Shown here piece by piece: positions 1-5,418 of a stretch of 5,418 bases of DNA (position 1 is the first letter of the stretch; each line of letters begins with the position of its first letter). The stretch covers positions 1 to 5,418 of the forward strand of contig CAJYHD010000777.1 of assembly GCA_913773715.1 (NCBI GenBank), read 5' to 3'. The notes under the pieces are model-generated. The model worked only from the letters and a program-made list of their open reading frames with translations, made no database searches and had not been told where the DNA came from. Position numbers and translations under genes: made by a program. This stretch comes from an uncultured Sphingobium sp. (GTDB lineage Bacteria; Pseudomonadota; Alphaproteobacteria; Sphingomonadales; Sphingomonadaceae).

Positions 1-72
1 GATCGCTACAATCTGGGCACGGTGCTGATCCCGCGGACCTTCGCGATCGGCGCACGCTACAGCTTCAAGTGA
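1..72 (+). CDS. C-terminal end of an outer-membrane beta-barrel protein, probably a TonB-dependent receptor (partial)
   Basis: Only the last 23 codons and the TGA stop are in the window; the start lies upstream. The peptide ends PRTFAIGARYSFK, an alternating aromatic/polar strand of the kind that closes TonB-dependent receptor barrels, where PRTFG-x-x-A/R-Y-x-F endings are common. Such receptors import bulky ligands such as oligosaccharides across the outer membrane using TonB/ExbBD energy. The next gene, 56 bases downstream, is an arabinanase lipoprotein, which fits a receptor for arabino-oligosaccharides (inference). The protein ends in Lys after the usual terminal Phe, which is slightly atypical for the barrel-assembly signal. 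Plug, TonB box and most of the barrel cannot be seen, so another outer-membrane porin-like protein is possible. Confidence 0.7.
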   Translation, partial: DRYNLGTVLIPRTFAIGARYSFK

Positions 73-80
73 CATGATGA

Positions 81-104
81 CGGGCGGGCCATGGAGCCCG
101 CCCG
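81..104 (+). terminator. GC-rich stem-loop between the receptor and arabinanase genes
   Basis: A perfect 9-bp inverted repeat (arms 81-89 and 96-104, all G-C pairs) encloses a 6-base loop, CATGGA. It starts 8 bases after the upstream stop and ends 8 bases before the next ribosome binding site (113-120). There is no real U-tract; only CCTTT follows. It could be a weak or partial terminator, or a 3'-end stabiliser that lets receptor and lipoprotein be made in different amounts from one transcript. The structure is visible in the sequence; the function is inferred. Confidence 0.6.
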
Positions 105-128
105 CGACCTTTGGGAAGGATTTCGCCC

Positions 129-1217
129 GTGAAACGCATCGTCCCGATCCTCGTGCTTCTCCTTGCCTCGTCCTGCGGCTCGGGCGACGGCGATCTGTCC
201 GCCTCGCCCGCCGTCTCGACCGTGTCGGGGCCGACGCCGACCCCCACCCCGTCGCCGACGCCCTCGCCCAGCGCCACTGCCACCAGCGGCCCGCTCGCCC
301 TGTCGGGAAACATCAGCGCGGTGCACGACCCGGCGATCCTGAAGGACGGCAATACCTACTATCTGTTCACCACCGGCAACGCAGGTGATGTTGAGGGGCT
401 GCTCGGACTACGCACCTCGACCGATCTCAAGGACTGGACGCTGCACGGCGGCAGCTACACTGCCCTGCCCGCCTGGGCGACGACCGCCGTGCCGGGCGCG
501 ACGGGCATGTGGGCGCCCGACATTTCGAAGGTCAATGGCCAGTACCGCCTCTATTATTCGATCTCGACCTTCGGGAAGAACCAGTCGGCAATCGGTCTGG
601 CGACCGCGACCAGGATCGACCCGAACGCCCCGGTGGCCAATTGGGTCGACCAGGGGCCGGTGATCCAGTCGCAGACCAGCGACAATTTCAACGCGATCGA
701 TCCGATGGCCTTCGTCGATGCGGATGGCCGCTATTGGATGGTCTTCGGCAGCTACTGGTCGGGGATCAAGCTGATCCGCCTCGACCCGGCGACCGGCCTG
801 CGGCTGGCGGGCGACGCCGCGCCGCGCTCGCTGGCCGAGCGTCCAGCGCCTGACGCGATCGAGGGGCCGTACATCATCCGGCACGGCGATTTTTATTATC
901 TGTTCGCGTCGTTCGACGCCTGCTGCCAAGGGGCCAAGAGCACCTATTACACGGTGGTGGGCCGCTCCTCCGCGCCGGACGGCCCCTATGTCGACCGCGA
1001 CGGCAAGGCGATGCTGAAAGGCGGTGGGACGGTCGTGCTGATCAACGGCCAGGGCGACGGCAGCCGCTTCGTGGGACGCGGGGGCGTCGCCGTGCTTCAG
1101 CAGACGGATGGCGACTATATCGTCTATCACGCCTATGACACGCAGCGGAACGGCATCCCGACGCTCCAGATCCAGCGGCTGGGCTGGACGACGGACGGGT
1201 GGCCGGTGGCGCAATAG
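129..1217 (+). CDS. GH43 (subfamily 5-type) endo-1,5-alpha-L-arabinanase lipoprotein
   Basis: Predicted to hydrolyse alpha-1,5-arabinan, the pectin side chain, at the cell envelope. I chose the GTG at 129 (362 aa) because GGGAAGGA (113-120) sits 8 bases upstream and the protein then opens with Lys-Arg, a hydrophobic stretch and ASS-Cys16, a lipoprotein signal with a somewhat non-canonical lipobox. Gly at +2 gives no inner-membrane retention signal. A Pro/Thr/Ser linker spans about 35-48. The five-bladed GH43 propeller follows: HDPAI with catalytic base Asp67, WAPDI at 128-132, AIDPM with pKa-modulating Asp191, IEGPY with acid Glu245, the arabinanase signature DACCQGAKSTY (263-273), and YHAYD with His334, equivalent to the metal-site histidine. 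All three catalytic acids are present and the length suits a single-domain enzyme. An upstream in-frame TTG at 111 would overlap the ribosome binding site. Endo versus exo action cannot be read from sequence alone. It lies between a receptor-like gene and a MviM/YceM-like gene on the same strand. Confidence 0.9.
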   Translation: MKRIVPILVLLLASSCGSGDGDLSASPAVSTVSGPTPTPTPSPTPSPSATATSGPLALSGNISAVHDPAILKDGNTYYLFTTGNAGDVEGLLGLRTSTDLKDWTLHGGSYTALPAWATTAVPGATGMWAPDISKVNGQYRLYYSISTFGKNQSAIGLATATRIDPNAPVANWVDQGPVIQSQTSDNFNAIDPMAFVDADGRYWMVFGSYWSGIKLIRLDPATGLRLAGDAAPRSLAERPAPDAIEGPYIIRHGDFYYLFASFDACCQGAKSTYYTVVGRSSAPDGPYVDRDGKAMLKGGGTVVLINGQGDGSRFVGRGGVAVLQQTDGDYIVYHAYDTQRNGIPTLQIQRLGWTTDGWPVAQ

Positions 1218-1253
1218 ACCGCAGCCGCTCTATGGGCGGTGTCGGAACTATCT

Positions 1254-1260
1254 GGAGAGG
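1254..1260 (+). promoter_or_regulatory. Ribosome binding site that fixes the MviM/YceM-like start
   Basis: GGAGAGG lies just upstream of the ATG at 1264, with GGAG six bases from it. The open frame continues upstream into the arabinanase gene, so this site decides the start. It places the dinucleotide-binding glycine motif immediately after the initiator Met, as expected for the family. Confidence 0.75.
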
Positions 1261-1263
1261 ATC

Positions 1264-2172
1264 ATGCGGCTGTTGGTGACGGGATTGGGCGATATCGCGC
1301 ACAAGGCCTATCTGCCGGTCCTGTCCGCGCTGCCCGACGTGGAACTGCATCTCGCGACCCGCAACGCGCAGGTCTTGGAACAGGCGGGGCGCAGCTTTCG
1401 GGTGGCGGGTCTTCATTCCAGCGTCGACGATGCTCTGAGCGCCGGGCGGTTTGACGCCGCCTTCGTCCATGCCGCGACCGACGCCCATCCCGCACTGGTC
1501 GAGACCTTTCTCGACCGACATATCCCGACCTTCGTCGACAAACCGCTGGCCGATAATCTGGCCGACGTCGAACGACTGCTCGCTTTGGCGAGGCGGCAGG
1601 AAACGCTGTTGACGGTCGGGTTCAATCGCCGTTTCGCCCCAAGCCATGTCGCATTGAAGGGTATCGAGGCCGACCTGATCGTGATGGAGAAGCATCGCCA
1701 TCGCCAGCCCGACGCACCCCGCCGCGTGATCTTCGACGACTTCATTCATGTCGTCGACACGCTGCTGTTCCTGGCCCCCGGCCCCGTCTTGCGGCACAGC
1801 ATCGAAACACGCGTCGATCAGGGCCTATTGATCTCGGTCACGCTGACGCTGGCGGGCACGGGCTTTACCGCCATCGGCATGATGCACCGCGACAGCGGTC
1901 TGAACGAGGAACGTCTCGACGTGATCGGACATGGCCTTCGCCATTCCGTACTGAATATGGCCGAGAACATCCGCAAAGACGGTCGCGAATATCATCAGCG
2001 TCGCGGGGACTGGACGACGGTCGGCCAGCAGCGGGGCTTCGAGGCGATGTGCCGCGATTTCCTCACGGGAGTGGAGGAAGGTCGCGCCACCGATGTTGAT
2101 ACCATTCTCGCAACGCACCGGCTCTGTGAAGCCATTACGCTCCATGCAGAGGCGGTCTGCGAAGGCCCCTGA
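1264..2172 (+). CDS. Gfo/Idh/MocA-family oxidoreductase, MviM/YceM-like
   Basis: A 302-aa protein with an N-terminal Rossmann domain: GLGDIA at 7-12 binds the dinucleotide and DKPLADN at 92-98 carries the family lysine, Lys93. The C-terminal domain has DDFIHVVDT with His162 and Asp165, matching the G-G-H-x-x-D substrate motif. It is shorter than typical sugar dehydrogenases of this fold (about 330-380 aa). Several stretches match E. coli MviM/YceM (about 307 aa) as I recall it: GFNRRFAP (119-126), KH at 143-144, HVVDT, MHR..G (207-212) and QRGF (256-259). NAD(P)-dependent oxidation or reduction of a sugar or cyclitol is the family expectation, but MviM/YceM itself has no settled substrate. 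It starts 46 bases after the arabinanase stop on the same strand, so co-transcription is likely, with a role in pentose or pectin-sugar metabolism only an inference. The fold is secure; the function is open. Confidence 0.85.
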   Translation: MRLLVTGLGDIAHKAYLPVLSALPDVELHLATRNAQVLEQAGRSFRVAGLHSSVDDALSAGRFDAAFVHAATDAHPALVETFLDRHIPTFVDKPLADNLADVERLLALARRQETLLTVGFNRRFAPSHVALKGIEADLIVMEKHRHRQPDAPRRVIFDDFIHVVDTLLFLAPGPVLRHSIETRVDQGLLISVTLTLAGTGFTAIGMMHRDSGLNEERLDVIGHGLRHSVLNMAENIRKDGREYHQRRGDWTTVGQQRGFEAMCRDFLTGVEEGRATDVDTILATHRLCEAITLHAEAVCEGP

Positions 2173-2315
2173 CAGCGAGACGCCGTCGAATTCCATCAAG
2201 CTCGCCTGAGCGAGCGTTGCTTTGCGGTTCAACGGGGTAGGCGACGGTCGCGACCATCGTGCGCAAGGCGCTGGCATTTGTCGCAGGCGCCCAAACCGCC
2301 GATGCCATAAGCGTA
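2173..2315. other. Convergent intergenic region with inverted repeats, no gene
   Basis: This is the spacer between the MviM/YceM-like gene and the convergent gluconokinase gene. I see no coding sequence with a plausible start or family match on either strand. It holds a perfect 6-bp stem-loop (2200-2215), an 18-base near-palindrome (2242-2259, one mismatched pair, with a perfect 10-base core at 2246-2255), and a weak inverted repeat TGGCAT/ATGCCA (2272-2277 and 2302-2307) just past the gluconokinase stop. These may together end transcription from both sides; none has a clear U-tract. Confidence 0.6.
2200..2215. terminator. Candidate bidirectional terminator stem-loop
   Basis: GCTCGC (2200-2205), a CTGA tetraloop, then GCGAGC (2210-2215) form a perfect 6-bp stem 28 bases after the MviM/YceM-like stop. 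AA before and GTT after allow two more pairs with one bulge. GTTGCTTT follows on the plus strand and TTGATG on the minus strand, so the U-tract is poor. The position between converging genes supports a terminator role, but rho-dependent ending is equally possible. Confidence 0.4.
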
Positions 2316-2855
2316 TCAGTCGCGCTGCACCCAGGCGAGCGTCTGGGCGACCAGCGCCTCGGGCGGCAATCCGGCATCCAGGGTCAATGCACATTCGTCC
2401 GCCGCCGGTCGCTCCAGCGTCGCCAACTGACTGCCGAGCAGGCTGGGCGGCATATAATGGTCCTTGCGACCGCTCATCCGTCTGGCAATTTCCTGGGCAT
2501 CGGTGTCGAGGAAGACGAAGTATAGTGGCACGCCCGCTGCTGCCCGCAGGCGCTCGCGATACGCCCGGCGAAGCGCGGAACAGGCGGCGACGGCCGTTCC
2601 GCCCTTCTTTGCGGTTTCGCCGATCGCCACGCCGAGCCGATCCAGCCAGGGCCAGCGATCCGCATCGGTAAGAGCACGACCATCCCGCATCTTCGCGACA
2701 TTCGCTGCCGAGTGAAACGCATCACCCTCCAGCACCGGGCAATCGAGCTGCGCGCCGAGCCGCCGGGACAGGGTGGTCTTGCCCGTGCCGCTGACGCCCA
2801 TCAAGACAATGCCACGGGCGCCTCCGCCTGTTCCGTTGCAGCCCACCGCCTTCAC
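2316..2855 (-). CDS. gntK: Gluconokinase (GntK, thermoresistant type)
   Basis: ATP-dependent cytosolic kinase converting D-gluconate to 6-phosphogluconate, which feeds the Entner-Doudoroff or pentose phosphate pathway. With the GTG at 2855 it has 179 aa, close to E. coli GntK (175 aa). The P-loop GVSGTGKT is at 20-27, EGDAFH at 43-48 aligns with the DGDFLH gluconate-site region, CSALRRAYR at 92-100 matches the CSALKKxYR signature, and the lid holds RKDHYMP at 130-136 followed by SQLATLE at 142-148. I chose this GTG because AAGGGG lies 5 bases upstream and it leaves a short N-terminus like the E. coli enzyme's. Starting at the internal Met (2801) would cut the first beta strand. A TTG at 2951 would add 32 basic, low-complexity residues but also has a possible ribosome binding site, so the start is uncertain. 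It lies downstream of the MHYT-GGDEF-EAL gene on the same strand. No gluconate transporter or GntR-type regulator is in the window. Confidence 0.88.
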   Translation of the reverse strand: MKAVGCNGTGGGARGIVLMGVSGTGKTTLSRRLGAQLDCPVLEGDAFHSAANVAKMRDGRALTDADRWPWLDRLGVAIGETAKKGGTAVAACSALRRAYRERLRAAAGVPLYFVFLDTDAQEIARRMSGRKDHYMPPSLLGSQLATLERPAADECALTLDAGLPPEALVAQTLAWVQRD

Positions 2856-2998
2856 CTGCACCCCTTGTCGTTCGCACCGGCACCGAAGGCCGTGTCGAAG
2901 CACCGCCTTGCCCTTCCCAATGGCCCTGCTCCCGATCCGTTCCCCCGCCAAGGGTGCGCCCTCGCTCCGTGAACCTCGCGCACGACTTGCAGGCGGCG
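2856..2998 (-). other. Spacer upstream of gntK
   Basis: About 140 bases separate the MHYT-GGDEF-EAL stop from the chosen gntK start. On the minus strand there is an imperfect hairpin with a TTCG loop (2886-2909; outer 5-bp and inner 3-bp stems split by a G-G mismatch). It may mark the end of the upstream gene or the gntK leader. No recognisable -35/-10 promoter was found. Part of this stretch would be coding if gntK starts at the TTG at 2951. Confidence 0.4.
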
Positions 2999-5050
2999 TC
3001 AGGCGACGGCTTCGACCCCCACCATCTGCGGGCGCAGCGCCGCCACGCGTCGAACCTCGTCGGGATCGGCCAGGGTGCGCGACGGCCGGCCGGTCAGATA
3101 TCCCTGCACCGCGACGCAGCCCTCACGGGTGACGATGGCAAGCTGGGCAGGCTCTTCGACCCCTTCGGCCAGCACCGGCATGTTCAGCGTCACGCCCAGC
3201 GCGGCCACCGACCGCAGGATCGAAACGGCTTGCGCGTCATGCTCAATCTCCGAGACGAACGAGGCATCCAGTTTGATCCGGTCGAACGGGAAGGACCGCA
3301 ATACCTCCAGCGAGGAATAACCCACTCCGAAATCATCCAGCGCGATGGCGATGCCCATCGCCTTGAGCGCCCTCAACTGCTCCAACGCGAAATCCTTGTC
3401 GTGGATGATCGCGCTCTCGGTCAACTCCAGCATCAGCCGCTCGGGCGGCAGGCCGCTTTCCGCCAGAACCGAACGAACGGTTTCGACCAGACCACGGTCG
3501 GAAAGATGCATGGGGGACAGGTTCACCGAAACCGGATACGGTTCCGCCCAGCGCGCGGCCTCGCCACAGGCTCGGCGCAGAATCCAGTTGCTGAGCGGTA
3601 CGATATCCCCGCTCTTTTCGGCCAGCGGGATGAAACGGGCGGGCGGGATCATGCCCCGGACGGGGTCATTCCAGCGGATCAGCGCTTCGTAACCGCAGAT
3701 TTCGCCCGTCGGCATGGACGCCTGCACCTGATAATGCAGCTCGAACGCCCCGGCCTCCAGCGCCCGGCGAAGATCGGCGACCAGTTCGCGTCGCTCGCGC
3801 ACGGCGTCGTCCATCTGGGCGTCGTAGAAACAGGGCGCCTTGGAATGGGCCGATTTGGCCCGGTACATGGCCAGGTCCGCCTTGGCGAGAAGCGCATCCG
3901 GGTCGAAGCCGTCCCGCATCGCCAGCGCCACGCCGATATTCGCGCCGATCGAGGCGGTGAAGCGATCGAACAGGAACGGTGCTTCCGAGGCGGTGGTCAG
4001 CCGGTTCAGAAAATCCAGCAACTCGGCCGGGTCGTCATAGGACACGACCGCCGAGAACTCGTCGCCGCCCAAGCGCGCGACGCATTCGCCGGGCCGCAGG
4101 ATACTCGATAGCCGCGCCGCCAGGGCGGCCAGCAACTGGTCGCCCGCCTGATGGCCATAGGTGTCGTTGACCACCTTGAACCGCGACAGATCCATCATGA
4201 TGACGGCCATGCGCCGATAGCCGCCACGGATTGCGAAACGCGCCTCCAACTCCTCGATAAAGGCGATCCGGTTGGGCAAGTCGGTGAGGCTGTCGTGCAG
4301 CGCCATGTGTCGCAGCCGCCGATAGGTTTCGGACTGGGTATGTCCGTCAATCAGTGCGCTGATCGCGGCACAACCGACGATGATGAGCGTCGCGACCGTC
4401 GTCGTCGTGGCCAGCGTCACGATGGTCATGCCCGACAGGCCGTGACCGAGCTTCAGGACGGCGATCTTCATCGCCGCCATGCCCGTGAAATGCAGCGCCA
4501 CGACCGCGACGCTCAACCACGCCACGGCACTGGTCGTCCGCCAGCGGTCACAGGCGTTCAGCACATGAAAGGCGATGGCGGACAAGCCGATCGACAGCAG
4601 GATGGAGCCAGCGACGTAGGGCAGTTTCCAGGTCACGATGCCGTCGACGCGGTATGCCGCCATGCCGACATAATGCATGACCGCGATCCCCAGGCCGATC
4701 ACGCCGCCGCCGGCCGCACCCGACCAGCGTCGTCCCCCCGCCGCCAGCGCCATGCCGGGAACGGTGATCCCGATCACCGCGAGCAGCGAGACAAGCGTCA
4801 GGACCGGATCCAGGATGACGGGCGCGGTCGTCCGGAACGCCATCATCGCCACGAAATGCGTGGCCCAGACCATCGTCCCCGCGCCCACCGCTCCCAGGAT
4901 GATCCAGCCGAAACGGCGATAGCCAAGGGAGGCCTGAACGCGACTGAACAGCTGGACAGTCGCAAGCGAGCCCGTCAGGCAGATGACGAGCGCCAACGCG
5001 ACCAAGTTAAGGTCATGCTCTTGTGTCAGGCACAGGACGACGTCGATCAT
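2999..5050 (-). CDS. MHYT-GGDEF-EAL cyclic-di-GMP cyclase/phosphodiesterase (membrane sensor)
   Basis: A 683-aa inner-membrane protein of the architecture known from Pseudomonas MucR and NbdA. Residues 1-235 form seven hydrophobic helices with the three MHYT repeats: THFVAM (64-69), MHYVGM (125-130) and LHFTGM (186-191). Their histidines (65, 126, 187) and methionines are proposed in the family to bind copper and sense O2, CO or NO. The cyclase domain (about 250-410) has metal Asp287, Asn295, Asp304 and an intact GGDEF at 328-332. The expected inhibitory RxxD reads RPGE (319-322). The EAL domain (about 425-670) keeps Glu455 (EAL), Asn510, Glu542, Asp572-Asp573, Lys593, Glu629 and Gln649, the full metal and catalytic set of active phosphodiesterases, so both activities look possible. 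The ATG at 5050 is chosen because EHDLNLVALAL right after it is the usual start of MHYT domains, and because it overlaps the upstream GAF gene stop as ATGA. The frame runs on to 5395, but that part overlaps the GAF gene and is not coding. Confidence 0.93.
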   Translation of the reverse strand: MIDVVLCLTQEHDLNLVALALVICLTGSLATVQLFSRVQASLGYRRFGWIILGAVGAGTMVWATHFVAMMAFRTTAPVILDPVLTLVSLLAVIGITVPGMALAAGGRRWSGAAGGGVIGLGIAVMHYVGMAAYRVDGIVTWKLPYVAGSILLSIGLSAIAFHVLNACDRWRTTSAVAWLSVAVVALHFTGMAAMKIAVLKLGHGLSGMTIVTLATTTTVATLIIVGCAAISALIDGHTQSETYRRLRHMALHDSLTDLPNRIAFIEELEARFAIRGGYRRMAVIMMDLSRFKVVNDTYGHQAGDQLLAALAARLSSILRPGECVARLGGDEFSAVVSYDDPAELLDFLNRLTTASEAPFLFDRFTASIGANIGVALAMRDGFDPDALLAKADLAMYRAKSAHSKAPCFYDAQMDDAVRERRELVADLRRALEAGAFELHYQVQASMPTGEICGYEALIRWNDPVRGMIPPARFIPLAEKSGDIVPLSNWILRRACGEAARWAEPYPVSVNLSPMHLSDRGLVETVRSVLAESGLPPERLMLELTESAIIHDKDFALEQLRALKAMGIAIALDDFGVGYSSLEVLRSFPFDRIKLDASFVSEIEHDAQAVSILRSVAALGVTLNMPVLAEGVEEPAQLAIVTREGCVAVQGYLTGRPSRTLADPDEVRRVAALRPQMVGVEAVA
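5047..5050 (-). promoter_or_regulatory. ATGA stop/start overlap coupling the GAF and MHYT-GGDEF-EAL genes
   Basis: On the minus strand the ATG of the cyclase/phosphodiesterase gene shares its last two bases with the TGA of the GAF gene. Only a modest GGCGGA ribosome site precedes it, 5 bases away. This arrangement usually means the downstream gene is translated by ribosomes finishing the upstream one. Confidence 0.8.
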
Positions 5051-5418
5051 GCGCGTCCGCCCATCTGGATCAGGTCCGCCCGTCCCTCCAGCGCTGCCGA
5101 CGCCTGTCGTGCCAGCGCGGTAAGATAGGCTTTCTGATCGGGCGAAGCGGGATGGCGTTGCCGCGTATCCAGGATGCAGAGAGCACCGACATCGATACCC
5201 CCGGTCACCCGGAGCGGCACGCCGATATAGTAGCGAATAAAGGGGGCATCGCTCACCACCGGCAAATGGGCCACACGCGGATCGGCGCGCGGATCGCAAA
5301 TCTCCAGGATGTCGGGCTGGTCGAGCGCGAAGGTGCAGAAGCTGGTATGCCGCGGGTTGCAGACGATTTCCGCGCCATGGCTCGCCTTGAACCATTGCGT
5401 GTCGCCATAAATCAGCGA
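5047..5418 (-). CDS. GAF-domain sensor protein (partial, C-terminal 123 residues)
   Basis: The frame is open from the window edge to TGA at 5047-5049, so the N-terminus lies outside. The visible part is most of a GAF domain, with its usual landmarks in order: QWFKASHG (8-15), TSFCTFAL (25-32), CDPRADPRV (41-49), PFIRYYIGVPL (58-68), GALCILDTR (76-84), and the closing helix LTALARQASAAL (95-106). About 15 residues follow to the end, so no output domain comes after the GAF domain. GAF domains bind small ligands or haem or mediate dimerisation; the ligand here cannot be named. Its TGA overlaps the ATG of the MHYT-GGDEF-EAL gene by the sequence ATGA, implying coupled translation and a shared signalling role (inference). 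Another domain could precede the visible part. Confidence 0.85.
   Translation of the reverse strand, partial: SLIYGDTQWFKASHGAEIVCNPRHTSFCTFALDQPDILEICDPRADPRVAHLPVVSDAPFIRYYIGVPLRVTGGIDVGALCILDTRQRHPASPDQKAYLTALARQASAALEGRADLIQMGGRA

Noticed and set aside
408..1214. Minus-strand open frame opposite the arabinanase gene
   Set aside because: It lies antisense to a GH43 gene with intact catalytic residues, and its translation shows no family motif.
1218..1240. Short inverted repeat (ACCGC/GCGGT) between the arabinanase and MviM/YceM-like genes
   Set aside because: It has only 5 bp with a 13-base loop and no U-tract, and the following gene has its ribosome site close behind. It is too weak to call a terminator.
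1825..2394. Minus-strand open frame spanning the convergent spacer
   Set aside because: Most of it is antisense to the MviM/YceM-like gene and it also overlaps the gntK end. No domain was recognised, so it does not fill the spacer with a gene.
4085..4102. Possibility that the GGDEF domain is inactive
   Set aside because: The GGDEF motif, the metal-binding Asp287 and the base-binding Asn295 and Asp304 are all present. Only the inhibitory site is altered.
2954..4111. Long plus-strand open frame opposite the GGDEF-EAL region
   Set aside because: The protein is rich in Arg, Gln and His with no recognisable domain, and it lies antisense to a well-supported c-di-GMP gene. It is a GC-rich shadow frame.
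4151..5128. Long plus-strand open frame opposite the MHYT domain
   Set aside because: The composition is dominated by Asp, Arg, His and Gln, as expected for the complement of hydrophobic membrane codons. No motif or suitable start context was seen.
5051..5395. N-terminal extension of the MHYT-GGDEF-EAL frame
   Set aside because: The extra 115 residues are low-complexity Arg/Gly/Pro text with no domain, and this stretch codes for the GAF protein in another frame. The MHYT domain starts right at the ATG at 5050.

Overview
The window looks like chromosomal DNA from a GC-rich alphaproteobacterium. A sphingomonad is the best guess (inference). The supporting signs are strong G/C preference at third codon positions, GTG starts, and a TonB-dependent-receptor-like C-terminus directly upstream of a glycan-degrading lipoprotein. 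No rRNA, tRNA, CRISPR, insertion sequence or phage gene was seen.

Plus-strand half (1-2172): the last 23 codons of an outer-membrane, TonB-receptor-like protein are followed by a very stable GC hairpin (81-104). Next comes a GH43 subfamily 5-type endo-1,5-alpha-L-arabinanase lipoprotein with a Pro/Thr linker (129-1217). It is followed by a 302-residue Gfo/Idh/MocA-fold protein that most resembles Escherichia coli MviM/YceM (1264-2172). Receptor plus arabinanase suggests an arabinan or pectin side-chain utilisation locus: the lipoprotein cuts arabinan and the receptor imports the oligosaccharides. The role of the MviM/YceM-like protein is unknown.

Centre (2173-2315): a convergent intergenic region of about 140 bp with no gene. 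It holds a perfect 6-bp stem-loop and an 18-bp near-palindrome, either of which could separate the two converging units.

Minus-strand half (5418 down to 2316): the C-terminal 123 residues of a GAF-domain sensor protein come first. Its TGA stop overlaps the ATG of a 683-residue MHYT-GGDEF-EAL cyclic-di-GMP enzyme through a shared ATGA. A gluconokinase (gntK) follows on the same strand after a gap of about 140 bp. The GAF/MHYT pair reads as a translationally coupled c-di-GMP signalling module: a sensor domain, then a seven-helix membrane sensor fused to both cyclase and phosphodiesterase domains. Both catalytic domains keep their key residues, but the cyclase inhibitory site is RxxE instead of RxxD.

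Nothing here amounts to a clearly new system. The best leads are the GAF/MHYT coupling, the altered I-site, and the unassigned MviM/YceM-like protein in an arabinan context.
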